A program made the translations under genes and the position numbers. 64,000 bases of DNA from PFJX01 sp040751755 (GTDB lineage Bacteria > Pseudomonadota > Gammaproteobacteria > Burkholderiales > Thiobacillaceae), in the NCBI GenBank assembly GCA_040751755.1, contig JBFMHC010000046.1, positions 124,001 through 188,000 of the forward strand, written 5' to 3'. Under the pieces are notes generated by a model. That model was not told the origin of the DNA. It made no database searches and was given only the letters and a program-made list of their open reading frames with translations. Positions 1-8,061 of the stretch are shown piece after piece. The first letter of the stretch is position 1, and every line of letters starts with the position of its first letter.

Positions 1-266
1 TGGTGCCCTCGGGCTGGCAGCAGGCGCACCGCAACTTCAGCTTCATCCCCGTGCTCTCCGCGCCGGCCGCGGGTGACAACTGGGCCGGCCGCAGCGGCTA
101 TGTGCATGAGGCGGTGCTGGCGGACTTCGCGGACCTGTCCGGCTACGAGGTCTACGCCTGCGGCGCGCCGCCCATGGTGCAGGCGGCCCGGCGGGAGTTC
201 ATGGCGCGCGGCCTGCCCGAGGACGCCTTCTTCTCGGATTCCTTCGACTTTCAGTCGCCGGCCTGA
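1..266 (+). CDS. C-terminal end of a ferredoxin-NADP reductase-like (CDP-6-deoxy-glucoseen reductase type) protein, partial
   Basis: Only the last 88 codons or so are present; the gene runs off the left edge and its true start is outside. The segment YVHEAVL...GYEVYACGAPPMV followed by AARREF and FFSDSF is the usual C-terminus of the NAD(P)-binding half of FNR-fold flavin reductases. The CGxPPM motif is the nicotinamide-contacting loop. Proteobacterial members annotated as CDP-6-deoxy-delta-3,4-glucoseen reductase usually carry an N-terminal [2Fe-2S] domain, which cannot be seen here. The 3' end overlaps the convergent hemY-like gene by 16 bases. The family is fairly sure; the substrate is unknown. 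Confidence 0.75.
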   Translation, partial: VPSGWQQAHRNFSFIPVLSAPAAGDNWAGRSGYVHEAVLADFADLSGYEVYACGAPPMVQAARREFMARGLPEDAFFSDSFDFQSPA

Positions 267-670
267 GGCGGCGACTCAGGCGCCTCGGCCGGCAGTCTCG
301 CCTTGAGGCGCGCCAGCAGGTCCTGCGCGCCGCAGTCCCGCGCCTTCCTCAACAGCTTGTCGAGCTTGCGCGCATCGCCGTCGAAGTGGGCGCGCAGCGC
401 CTCCAGCAGCGCCTCGTCGGCGGCGGCCTGGTGCCGTTGCCGGCGCCAGGCGCGCAGGTCCTCGGGCAGGCGCAGCGCGGTGCGCGCGAGGTGCATGAGG
501 AAGCTGATCAGCACGAAGCCGCCTGCCAGCAGCACCACGGTGAGCAGGAAGGACATCTCCATGCGCCAGGGCGGGAACACGACGATCACGTAGCCCTGGT
601 CGACGCGCGCCAGCAGGGTGACCGCGACGGCCATCGCGAACAGCGCCAGCAGCCAGAAGGCGGCCCTCAT
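251..670 (-). CDS. hemY: Short HemY-like membrane protein (N-terminal HemY domain only)
   Basis: This 139-residue protein sits where hemY follows hemX. Its start overlaps the hemX stop by four bases (ATGA), so it is the last gene of the hemC-D-X operon. Residues 1-20 and about 41-62 are membrane helices, with WRMEMS between them, as in the HemY N-terminal domain. Full HemY proteins are about 400 residues with a long TPR region. Here the frame ends after a charged segment (about 85-130) that could hold at most one TPR-like helix pair. It is either truncated or a natural short form. HemY of this type is not an oxidase; it is an accessory membrane protein of heme synthesis with unclear activity. 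Confidence 0.7.
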   Translation of the reverse strand: MRAAFWLLALFAMAVAVTLLARVDQGYVIVVFPPWRMEMSFLLTVVLLAGGFVLISFLMHLARTALRLPEDLRAWRRQRHQAAADEALLEALRAHFDGDARKLDKLLRKARDCGAQDLLARLKARLPAEAPESPPQAGD

Positions 671-1689
671 TCCTTGTTGCCCCGCGCCGCGCGCACCGCC
701 TTCAGGCTGGCCTGGATCTGCGCGTCGCGCAGGGCCAGCGGGGCCTTCAGCAGCTCGCCGAGGCTGGCCTGGAAGGCCTGGGTCGCGGGGTCGCGCGGGT
801 TGAAGTAGCGCGCCACCCAGTCGCGCGCGGCGGCGAGGTCGGCGCGGAACGCCGCCTCGTCGCGCTGCAGCACGTCGAGGCGCGCGGCGAGCAGGCGCAG
901 CTTCAGGTTCTGCTGCAGGAAGTAGTGCTGCGAGGGCGTCAGCAGCGGCAGCTCGGGATGGTCCAGACGGCGGATGCGCAGCAGGCCCTTGATCTCGTTC
1001 CATGCCTCGCGGCCGAACGCCCCCAGGGTGTCGAGCGAGACGCCGCGCGCGGCGGGCGCGGGGGGTGGCGCGGGCTCGCTGTCCGACTCCGGCTTGAGGG
1101 AGTCGACGGCGTGGACCAGGGTCTCGATGCGCGCGTTCATGCCGTCGATGTCCGCCGCCGGCATCAGCTTCAGGCGTGCCGTGTCCTGCACGATGGCGGT
1201 GCGCAGGGCCGCGAACTGCGGCTTGCCGAGCTGTGCGAGGCGCGTGTCCGCGGCCTCCAGGCCGATCAGCGCGGCCTTCACGTTGCCTGCCAGCTGCAGC
1301 TGCTGCTGCGCCAGCAGGAGGGTCTGCTCGATGTCCGCGACCACGCGCTCGTCGGCGCTGTCGGCCAGCGCCTCGTACATGGCGGTGAGGGCGAGCTGCT
1401 GGTTCTGCGCCTCCTGCGCGCGGGTCTCCAGCGCCACCAGGCGGTTCTGCAGGTCCGCCAGCGCCTCGTTCGCCGCCTTCGCGGCGGCGCGCGCCTCGCG
1501 GCTGGCGGCGTCCGATTCGCCGATGCGGCGTGCCAGCTGGGTCTCCAGGGACTGCGTGCGCGTGTAGCCCTGCAGGCCCAGCCAGGCCACGCCGGCCACG
1601 GCGAGCAGGGCCAGGACCAGGGCGGCGGGGGCCAGCCATGCCTGGGGCGGCGCGGCGGCGGGGGCGGTGGGCGGTGGGGTCTCAGTCAT
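667..1689 (-). CDS. hemX: HemX, uroporphyrinogen-III C-methyltransferase-like membrane accessory protein
   Basis: This 340-residue protein has a Pro/Ala-rich N-terminus, one membrane helix (about 20-42), a long Ala/Glu/Arg-rich coiled coil (about 45-105) and a soluble helical C-terminal domain. This is the HemX family layout; no SAM-binding motif of a true methyltransferase is seen. The start MTETPPP was chosen because its ATG lies inside the hemD end (8-base overlap). An earlier in-frame ATG would lengthen the overlap with hemD. It sits between hemD and the short hemY and is probably translated from the same message. Its biochemical role is not established. Confidence 0.85.
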   Translation of the reverse strand: MTETPPPTAPAAAPPQAWLAPAALVLALLAVAGVAWLGLQGYTRTQSLETQLARRIGESDAASREARAAAKAANEALADLQNRLVALETRAQEAQNQQLALTAMYEALADSADERVVADIEQTLLLAQQQLQLAGNVKAALIGLEAADTRLAQLGKPQFAALRTAIVQDTARLKLMPAADIDGMNARIETLVHAVDSLKPESDSEPAPPPAPAARGVSLDTLGAFGREAWNEIKGLLRIRRLDHPELPLLTPSQHYFLQQNLKLRLLAARLDVLQRDEAAFRADLAAARDWVARYFNPRDPATQAFQASLGELLKAPLALRDAQIQASLKAVRAARGNKE

Positions 1690-2461
1690 GCGTGAAGTAT
1701 TCCACAAGGGCGGCGAGCAGTTGCGCCTCGCCGCCCTCGCTCACCACCACCTCGCGGAAGCCCAGCTGCCGCGCATGCTCGGCGATGCGCGGGTGCGGCA
1801 CGAACAGGGGGAGTCGGCGCAGCATGTCCCGGCCGGCGTCGCCGAGGAGCCGCAGGAGGTTGTCCAGGGTCTCGCCGCTGTAGGCGGTGACGGCGTGGAC
1901 CCCGCCCGCCGCGAGGCGCGCCAGGAGCGGCGCGGGGTCCACGCCCTCGGGCAGGCCGCGCCGGTAGCACACGGCGTGGCCCACCTCGGCGCCGCGCGCC
2001 GCGAGGGCCTCGGCCAGGGCCTCGCGCCCGCCCTCGCCGCGGAAGATCAGCACCCTCCGGCCGGCCATGTCCTTAAGCCGTGGCAGCGCCAGCAGGTGTT
2101 CGCTGTCGGCGCCGTCTTCGGGGACCAGTACGTTGTCGATGCCGAGCTCGCGCAGGGCCGCTGCCGTGCCCTTGCCGACCGCGGCGACCGCGAGCCCGGC
2201 GGGCCAGGTCTGGACGTGCGCGAGGCCGCGCTGCGCGGCGGTGGGGCTGATGAAGATGGCGAGGTCGAAGTCCGCGAGCCGCGCGATGGTCTCGCGCAGG
2301 GCGGACGCGTCATGTGGCGGCAGGATCGCCAGGGCGGGGAACAGCACCGGCTCGGCGCCGGCCTGGCGCAGCCGTTCGGCGAGGCCGGCGGCCTGCTCGC
2401 GCGGCCGCGTCACCAGGACGCCGATGCCCTGGAGGGGGGCGTCGGCGTGGCGGCCGGTCAT
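1682..2461 (-). CDS. hemD: Uroporphyrinogen-III synthase
   Basis: This 259-residue cytosolic enzyme cyclises hydroxymethylbilane, inverting ring D, to give uroporphyrinogen III for heme, siroheme and cobalamin. The protein shows the two-domain HemD pattern: VLVTRPREQAAGLAERL at the N-terminus, then IFISPTAAQRG, AVGKGTAAAL and a C-terminal AVTAYSGETLDNLL stretch. The family is poorly conserved, so position directly after hemC (ATGA overlap of four bases) is strong supporting evidence. Cobalamin-dependent metH is also encoded in this window, which is one possible user of this branch point. Confidence 0.9.
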   Translation of the reverse strand: MTGRHADAPLQGIGVLVTRPREQAAGLAERLRQAGAEPVLFPALAILPPHDASALRETIARLADFDLAIFISPTAAQRGLAHVQTWPAGLAVAAVGKGTAAALRELGIDNVLVPEDGADSEHLLALPRLKDMAGRRVLIFRGEGGREALAEALAARGAEVGHAVCYRRGLPEGVDPAPLLARLAAGGVHAVTAYSGETLDNLLRLLGDAGRDMLRRLPLFVPHPRIAEHARQLGFREVVVSEGGEAQLLAALVEYFTHD

Positions 2462-3390
2462 GCGTCGCGGTGGATGATTTCCGCCAGCAGCGTGTCCGCG
2501 CCCTGGCGAATCAGGTCCTCGGCGGCGGCCAGCCCCAGCGCCTCCGGGTCGTCCAGGCCGCCCACCTGCTCGGTGCGGTAGAAGCGCACGCCCTCCAGGT
2601 CGGCGACGAAGGCGCGCAGGTGGATGCGGCCCTCGCGCACCTGCGCGAAGCCGCCGATCGGCGCCTGGCAGCCGCCCTGCAGGCGGCGGCTCATTGCGCG
2701 CTCGGCGCGCACGCAGGCGGCGGTCTCGGGGTCGTTGAGGGGGGCGAGCAGGGCGGCGAGGTCGGGACGGCCGCTGCGGATCTCGATGCCCAGCGCGCCC
2801 TGGCCCACCGCCGGCAGGCTCTCCTCCGGCGTCAGCTCGGCGCGGATGCGGTCCTGGAAGCCCAGGCGCTTGAGGCCGGCGGCGGCGAGGATGATGGCGT
2901 CGTACTGGCCTTCGTCGAGCTTGCGCAGGCGGGTGTTGACGTTGCCGCGCAGGGTGTCGACGTTGAGGTGCGGGAAGCCGGCGCGCAGCTGCGCCTGGCG
3001 GCGCAGGCTGGAGGTGCCCACGGTGGCGCCGGCGGGCAGCTCGGCGAGGCCGGCGTAGCGGTTGGAGACGAAGGCGTCGCGCGGGTCTTCACGCTGCGAG
3101 ATGGCCGTCAGCTCGAAGCCCTCCGGCAGGTCCATGGGCACGTCCTTGATGGAGTGCACCGCAAGGTCGGCGCGGCCTTCCGCCATCGCCACCTCCAGCT
3201 CCTTGACGAACAGGCCCTTGCCGCCGATGCGCGAGAGGGGCGAGTCGAGGATCTGGTCGCCCTGCGTGGTCATGCCCAGCAGTTCCACCTGCAGGCCGGG
3301 GTGCAGCGCCATCAGGCGCGCCTTGACGTGTTCCGCCTGCCAGAGCGCGAGTTGGCTTTCCCGGGTGGCGATGGTGATCTTTTTTTGCAT
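2458..3390 (-). CDS. hemC: Porphobilinogen deaminase (hydroxymethylbilane synthase)
   Basis: This 310-residue enzyme condenses four porphobilinogen molecules into hydroxymethylbilane. The N-terminus IATRESQLALWQAEHV and the SSLRRQAQL and DTLRGNVNTRL motifs are diagnostic. The dipyrromethane cofactor cysteine lies in RLQGGCQAPIGGFA near residue 240. It is first in the hemC-D-X-Y operon. The 72-base spacer to the divergent thioredoxin-fold gene must hold its promoter. In Pseudomonas the gene upstream of hemC is algR on the same strand. Here algR is also on this strand, but a divergent gene has been inserted between them. Confidence 0.97.
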   Translation of the reverse strand: MQKKITIATRESQLALWQAEHVKARLMALHPGLQVELLGMTTQGDQILDSPLSRIGGKGLFVKELEVAMAEGRADLAVHSIKDVPMDLPEGFELTAISQREDPRDAFVSNRYAGLAELPAGATVGTSSLRRQAQLRAGFPHLNVDTLRGNVNTRLRKLDEGQYDAIILAAAGLKRLGFQDRIRAELTPEESLPAVGQGALGIEIRSGRPDLAALLAPLNDPETAACVRAERAMSRRLQGGCQAPIGGFAQVREGRIHLRAFVADLEGVRFYRTEQVGGLDDPEALGLAAAEDLIRQGADTLLAEIIHRDA

Positions 3391-3410
3391 GGCTTGGGGC
3401 AGACGAACTA

Positions 3411-3439
3411 TTGGGGTTGTCGGGCAGCCTGACTAATAT
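3411..3439 (+). promoter_or_regulatory. Possible sigma-70 promoter for the secreted thioredoxin-fold gene
   Basis: TTGGGG at 3411-3416 and TAATAT at 3434-3439 are separated by 17 bases. They lie 24 bases upstream of the ATG of the thioredoxin-fold gene, in the divergent spacer with hemC. The match is moderate and was judged by eye only. Confidence 0.4.
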
Positions 3440-3462
3440 GTCGGAAAACTGGGAAAACAGCG

Positions 3463-3963
3463 ATGAAACAAGGATTTGTCAGGCTTCTGGCGATTGTAAC
3501 ATGGGCCCTCGCGATGGCCTGCGGCCCCGCCTGGGCGGAGGAGGGCGTGCCCTACGCGCGCAATCTGCAAAAGGACGGCGAGCTGGCGAAGAAGAAGCAG
3601 GGCGTCGTGCTGGTGATGTTCTCCGGCGACTTCTGCAGCTACTGCGAGCGCGTGCTCAACGAGTTCCTCATCCCCATGAGCCGCAACCCGGATTACCAGA
3701 AGAAGCTGGTGATGCGCCGCATCGACAACACCGGCCTATCGACGGTGCGCAACTTCGACGGCACGCCCGCGGAGCACCGCAAGCTCGCCAGCGAGAACGG
3801 TGTGCGCATGGTGCCGACGGTCATGCTGTTCGACCAGAATGGCCGCCTGCTCGCCAAGCCGCTGGTGGGCCTCACCACGGTGGATTTCTACGGCCTGTAT
3901 CTGGACCAGGCGATCGACGAGGCGGTGGCCAAGGTGCGCGGGGGCGTGGCCCCCACGCCCTAA
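3463..3963 (+). CDS. Secreted thioredoxin-fold protein (SoxW/DsbD-C-like)
   Basis: This 166-residue protein has a signal peptide (residues 1 to about 25, ending AWAEE) and a mature thioredoxin-like domain. The redox motif CSYC sits in MFSGDFCSYCERVLNEF, and the cis-proline loop is VRMVPTVMLF. It therefore probably works in the periplasm as a thiol-disulfide reductase or carrier. Relatives occur in sulfur-oxidiser sox loci and in cytochrome c maturation, but no such gene is adjacent. It lies divergently between hemC and algR, interrupting the usual algR-hemC arrangement. Its stop overlaps the convergent algR stop by four bases. Confidence 0.8.
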   Translation: MKQGFVRLLAIVTWALAMACGPAWAEEGVPYARNLQKDGELAKKKQGVVLVMFSGDFCSYCERVLNEFLIPMSRNPDYQKKLVMRRIDNTGLSTVRNFDGTPAEHRKLASENGVRMVPTVMLFDQNGRLLAKPLVGLTTVDFYGLYLDQAIDEAVAKVRGGVAPTP

Positions 3964-4698
3964 CGCGGCGCGAAGTGCTTCACCACGTGCGCCTGCCGGC
4001 GCGAGACCGGCAGGTCCTGCGGCCAGTCGCGCAGCACCGCGGCCCAATGTCCGCCCTCGGCGTCCTGCACGCGCCGGAAGCCGAGCAGGTGCGCGCGTGC
4101 CACCAGGCAGTTGCGGTGGATGCGCAGGAAGGTCTCGCCGAACTCCTCCTCCAGTTTCACCAGCGACTCGTCCAGCAGGTACTCGCGTTCGCGCGTGCGC
4201 GCCGTCACGTAGCGCTGCTCGGCACGCAGGTAGAGCACGTCCGCCACCGGCACCTGCCACACGCGGCCGCGTTCCAGGCTGGTGAAGTGGCTGCGCGTGG
4301 CGGCATGTTCCCTGGGGGGGGACGCGTGACAGGGCCTCGCGCAGGCGGTTCAGGCGCACCGGCTTGAGCAGGTAGTCGACCGCGCGCAGATCGAAGGCGC
4401 GCAGGGCGTGTTCCTCGTGCGCGGTGACGAAGACGATGGCGGGGGCGTGCGGCAGGTCGGCGATGTCGCGCGCCAGGTGGCGCGCCACCTCGAGGCCGGT
4501 GATGCCGGGCATCTGGATGTCCAGGAGCAGGACGTCCGCCGGCACCGTCGCCGCCTTCGCCAGCGCCGCCTCGCCGGTGGCCGCCTCGGCCACCACGCTC
4601 ACCGCGAACTCGTCGGCGAGGTCGGCGAGCAGGGCCTTGAGGCGCTCGCGCGCCAGGGGCTCGTCGTCCGCCAGGATCACCCGCAGCGGCGTGGGCAT
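3960..4698 (-). pseudogene. algR: AlgR-type LytTR response regulator, split by a +1 frameshift
   Basis: The first part (from ATG at 4698) is a receiver domain with LRVILADDEPLARERL, phospho-acceptor LLLDIQMPG, VTAHEEHAL and YLLKPVRLNRLREAL. The C-terminal LytTR DNA-binding domain (WQVPVADVLYLRAEQRYV to HFAPR) continues in another frame, 3960-4262. The break falls in a run of eight G (4314-4321). Reading seven instead of eight restores a continuous linker reading about REHAATRSHFTSLERGRVW and a regulator of about 245 residues, the normal AlgR length. It may be a sequencing error, a real mutation or a slippage switch. It is divergent from argH as in Pseudomonas, but the sensor gene algZ is missing next to it. 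Confidence 0.85.
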
Positions 4699-4792
4699 GG
4701 CGCGCACCGCTGGCCGGAAAACTGGACGAGTGCCGCAGTCTCCTTTGTCATAATCCACCCCTGTATCGATTTTTCCGCAAAGCTACCACCCC

Positions 4793-6184
4793 ATGAGTCA
4801 AAACGAAACGCAATCCGCCCAGGCATGGTCCGGCCGTTTTTCCGAGCCGGTGTCGGAACGGGTCAAGCGCTATACCGCGTCCATCCCCTTCGATTGGCGT
4901 CTCGCCCCCTTCGACATCCAGGGCTCGCTGGCGCACGCGGCCATGCTGCACCGTGCGGGGGTGCTGTCCGCGCAGGACCTCGCCGACATCCGTCGCGGCC
5001 TCGGAGAGATCCTCGCCGGCTTCGAGGCGGGCGATTTCCCCTGGACCCTGGACGACGAGGACGTGCACTTCACCATCGAGCGCGCGCTGACGCGCAAGGT
5101 GGGCGACGCGGGCAAGCGCCTGCACACCGGGCGGTCGCGCAACGACCAGGTGGCCACCGACATCCGCCTCTGGCTGCGCGACGCCATCGACCGCATCCAG
5201 GCCCTGCTGCGCGCGGCGCGCGTGGCCCTGCTGGATCAGGCGGAGCGGCACGCGGACACGGTGATGCCCGGATTCACGCACCTGCAGGCGGCGCAGCCGG
5301 TGACCTTCGGCCACCACCTCATGGCCTGGCACGAGATGCTGGTGCGCGACGGCGAGCGCCTCGCCGACTGCCGCCGCCGCGTCAACCGCCTGCCCCTGGG
5401 CGCGGCCGCCCTGGCCGGCACCAGCTTCCCCATCGACCGCGAGTTCGTGATGCGCGAGCTGGGCTTCGAGGCGGTGTGCGAGAACTCGCTCGACGCGGTG
5501 TCGGATCGCGACTTCGCGATCGAATTCCTCGCCTGCGCCAGCCTGGTGATGACCCACCTGTCGCGCATGTCGGAGGAACTGGTGCTGTGGATGACGCCGC
5601 GCTTCGGCTTCATCGATCTGCCGGACCGCTTCTGCACCGGATCGAGCATCATGCCGCAGAAGAAGAACCCCGACGTGCCCGAGCTCATGCGCGGCAAGAC
5701 CGGCCGCATGAACGGCCACCTCGTCGCGTTGCTGACGCTGATGAAGGGCCAGCCGCTGGCCTACAACAAGGACAACCAGGAGGACAAGGAACCGCTGTTC
5801 GACGCGGTCGACACCCTGGTCGACTCGCTCGCCATCTTCGCCGAGATGGTGCCGGGCATCCGCGTCAAGGCCGAGGCCATGCGAAGCGCCGCGATCGAGG
5901 GATTCGCCACCGCCACCGATCTGGCCGACTACCTGGTGAAGAAGGGCCTGCCGTTCCGCGAGGCGCACGAGGCGGTGGCCCGCGCGGTGCGCGCCGCCGA
6001 GGAACAGGGCTGCGACCTCGCCGACCTGCCGCTGTCCGCCCTGCAGGCCTTCTCCGGCCTGGTGGGCGAGGACGTGTACGAGGTGTTGACGCTGGAGGGT
6101 TCGCTCGCCGCGCGCGACCACATCGGCGGCACCGCGCCGAACCAGGTCAGGGCCGCGATCGCACGCGCGCGTTCACGCCTCTAG
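4793..6184 (+). CDS. argH: Argininosuccinate lyase
   Basis: This 463-residue enzyme performs the last step of arginine synthesis, splitting argininosuccinate into arginine and fumarate. The fumarase/aspartase signature GSSIMPQKKNPD is intact at about 283-294. HTGRSRNDQVATD and the TVMPGFTHLQAAQP segment, with its catalytic His region, are also present. The length matches the family. The gene is divergent from algR with a 94-base spacer. Its 3' end overlaps the convergent cyaY by 12 bases. argB, another arginine gene, lies separately near 30-31 kb. Confidence 0.97.
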   Translation: MSQNETQSAQAWSGRFSEPVSERVKRYTASIPFDWRLAPFDIQGSLAHAAMLHRAGVLSAQDLADIRRGLGEILAGFEAGDFPWTLDDEDVHFTIERALTRKVGDAGKRLHTGRSRNDQVATDIRLWLRDAIDRIQALLRAARVALLDQAERHADTVMPGFTHLQAAQPVTFGHHLMAWHEMLVRDGERLADCRRRVNRLPLGAAALAGTSFPIDREFVMRELGFEAVCENSLDAVSDRDFAIEFLACASLVMTHLSRMSEELVLWMTPRFGFIDLPDRFCTGSSIMPQKKNPDVPELMRGKTGRMNGHLVALLTLMKGQPLAYNKDNQEDKEPLFDAVDTLVDSLAIFAEMVPGIRVKAEAMRSAAIEGFATATDLADYLVKKGLPFREAHEAVARAVRAAEEQGCDLADLPLSALQAFSGLVGEDVYEVLTLEGSLAARDHIGGTAPNQVRAAIARARSRL

Positions 6185-6490
6185 GCGGATATCGCCGCCC
6201 GCCTGCGCGGAGGCGAAGGCGGAGAGCGCGGCGAACAGCTCGTCGCCGCTGCGCGTGTCGCGCCAGGCCGCGCCGTCCCAGCGGTAGTGGTAGCCGCCGC
6301 TCTTCGCCGCGACCCAGATCTCCTGTGCGGCGGCCTGCTTGTTGATGACGATCTTGCTGCCGTTCTCGAACTCGACTTCGAGGATGCCGCCGGGGGCGAG
6401 CTCGAAGTCCACCTCGTCGACGGCCTCCAGGGCCTGCTCGATGCGGGCCAGGGTCGCGTCGGCGAGGCGGGTGTATTCACTCTCGGTCAT
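6173..6490 (-). CDS. cyaY: Frataxin-like iron-sulfur assembly protein CyaY
   Basis: This 105-residue protein has the frataxin fold: an acidic first helix (MTESEYTRLADATLARIEQ), the strand ILEVEFENGSKIVINKQ, then QEIWVAAKSGGYHYRWD and a C-terminal helix. It binds iron and modulates IscS-dependent Fe-S cluster assembly in the cytosol. The start at 6490 gives the normal size; a longer upstream reading would run across lppL. It is divergent from lppL-lysA and convergent with argH, the same order as cyaY-lppL-lysA in Pseudomonas. Confidence 0.93.
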   Translation of the reverse strand: MTESEYTRLADATLARIEQALEAVDEVDFELAPGGILEVEFENGSKIVINKQAAAQEIWVAAKSGGYHYRWDGAAWRDTRSGDELFAALSAFASAQAGGDIRLEA

Positions 6491-6536
6491 GTGGGGCTCC
6501 ATGCTAGACTCGAAGCCGCATTCTAACGGTCCGACC

Positions 6537-6665
6537 ATGCACTTCCTGCGCCGAATTCTCCTGCTCCTGAGCGTCCTGCTGGCCCTCGCCGCGTGCGGCA
6601 AGAAGGGCCAGCTCTACCTGCCGGACGCGCCCGTGAAACCCCTGCCCTCACAATCGCAACAATGA
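6537..6665 (+). CDS. lppL: LppL/LptM-type small lipoprotein
   Basis: This 42-residue protein consists of a lipoprotein signal peptide with lipobox LAAC at 17-20, followed by GKKGQLYLP, the conserved core of this very small family. Proteins of this type (YifL, now LptM, in E. coli) are exported and lipidated; YifL assists the LPS translocon LptD. It is placed directly before lysA, with its stop overlapping the lysA ATG by four bases, a conserved arrangement. It is hidden inside a longer artefactual frame starting upstream. Confidence 0.9.
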   Translation: MHFLRRILLLLSVLLALAACGKKGQLYLPDAPVKPLPSQSQQ

Positions 6666-7906
6666 ACGCCCTGTCCCGCCGGGGCGGCCTGCTCCATGTC
6701 GAGGACGCGCCGCTCGATCAGATCGCCGACCGCTTCGGCACCCCCTGCTACGTCTACTCGCGCGCCGCGCTGGAAGAGGCCTACCGCGCCTACGACCGGG
6801 CGCTGGCGGCGCATCCGCACCTCATCTGCTATGCGGTGAAGGCCAACTCCAGCCTCGCCATCCTCAACGTGTTCGCGCGCCTCGGCGCCGGTTTCGACAT
6901 CGTCTCCGGCGGCGAGCTGGCGCGCGTGCTGGCGGCCGGCGGCGACCCCGGCAAGGTGGTGTTCTCCGGCGTCGGCAAGCGCGCCGAGGAGATGCGTGCG
7001 GCGCTGCGGGCGGGCATCCACTGCTTCAACGTCGAGTCGGAGAGCGAGCTGGCGCGCCTCAACCAGGTCGCGGGGGAGATGGGCCTGACCGCGCCGGTGA
7101 GCCTGCGCGTGAACCCCAACGTCGACGCGAAGACGCACCCCTACATCTCCACCGGCCTCAAGGAGAACAAGTTCGGCATCGCCCACGATCAGGCGCTGCG
7201 CGTCTACCAGGAGGCGGCGGCGATGCCGCACCTGCGCGTGCGCGGCATCGACTGCCACATCGGCTCGCAGCTCATCGACGTCGCGCCGTTCGGCGAGGCT
7301 CTGGATCGCGTGCTGGAGCTGGTGAGCGCGCTCGACGCGCGCGGTATCCGGCTCGCGCACATCGATATCGGTGGCGGCGTCGGCATCCGCTATCGTGACG
7401 AACAGCCGATCGCCTGGGAGGCCTACGCCGAGGTCCTGCTGTCGCGCCTGCGCGGCCGTGCGGAGACGCTGGTGATCGAGCCGGGCCGCTCCCTGGTCGG
7501 CAATGCCGGCTGGCTGCTCACCACCGTCGAGTACCTCAAGCACGGCGAGGCGAAGGACTTCGCCATCGTCGACGCGGCGATGAACGACCTGATGCGTCCC
7601 GCGCTGTACGACGCCTGGCACGACATCGTGCCGGTGCGCGAGCGAGATGGCGAGCCGCGCAGCTACAACATCGTCGGGCCGGTGTGCGAGAGCGGCGACT
7701 TCCTCGGCCACGACCGCGCGCTCACGCTCGCGGAAGGCGACCTGCTGGCGATCTGTTCCGCGGGTGCGTACGGCATGACCATGAGCTCCAACTACAACAC
7801 GCGGCCGCGCGCCGCCGAGGTCATGGTGGAGGGCGCCAAGGTGCATGAAATCAGGCTTCGCGAGCAGGTGCAGGATCTGTTCGCCATGGAACGCGTGCTG
7901 CCCTAA
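6662..7906 (+). CDS. lysA: Diaminopimelate decarboxylase
   Basis: This 414-residue PLP enzyme converts meso-diaminopimelate to lysine. The PLP lysine is in ICYAVKANSS near residue 60. The second-domain residues are in VNPNVDAKTHPYISTGLKENKFGI, the HIGSQ strand, and the C-terminal SGDFLGHDR and GAYGMTMSSNYN motifs. All key residues look intact. The start at 6662 overlaps lppL by four bases. dapF, which commonly follows lysA, is absent here. Instead a strong terminator and the AlgP-like gene follow. Confidence 0.96.
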   Translation: MNALSRRGGLLHVEDAPLDQIADRFGTPCYVYSRAALEEAYRAYDRALAAHPHLICYAVKANSSLAILNVFARLGAGFDIVSGGELARVLAAGGDPGKVVFSGVGKRAEEMRAALRAGIHCFNVESESELARLNQVAGEMGLTAPVSLRVNPNVDAKTHPYISTGLKENKFGIAHDQALRVYQEAAAMPHLRVRGIDCHIGSQLIDVAPFGEALDRVLELVSALDARGIRLAHIDIGGGVGIRYRDEQPIAWEAYAEVLLSRLRGRAETLVIEPGRSLVGNAGWLLTTVEYLKHGEAKDFAIVDAAMNDLMRPALYDAWHDIVPVRERDGEPRSYNIVGPVCESGDFLGHDRALTLAEGDLLAICSAGAYGMTMSSNYNTRPRAAEVMVEGAKVHEIRLREQVQDLFAMERVLP

Positions 7907-7932
7907 TGCGGTAACAACACAAAAATACGTGG

Positions 7933-7969
7933 AAAAGCGCGCTATCGCTTGCGGAGCGCGCTTTTTTTT
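7933..7969 (+). terminator. Rho-independent terminator after lysA
   Basis: AAAAGCGCGCT pairs with AGCGCGCTTTT around a short loop and is followed by a run of eight T, 27 bases after the lysA stop. The stem is strong and the placement is right. Confidence 0.85.
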
Positions 7970-8061
7970 GTTCTACAATCGACGCGCGCCTCATGAATGC
8001 GTGGGAATGCTTGAGGCACAAGGCTTTTCGGCCGATCGCCCTATCAATAGAGGAGTCACAC

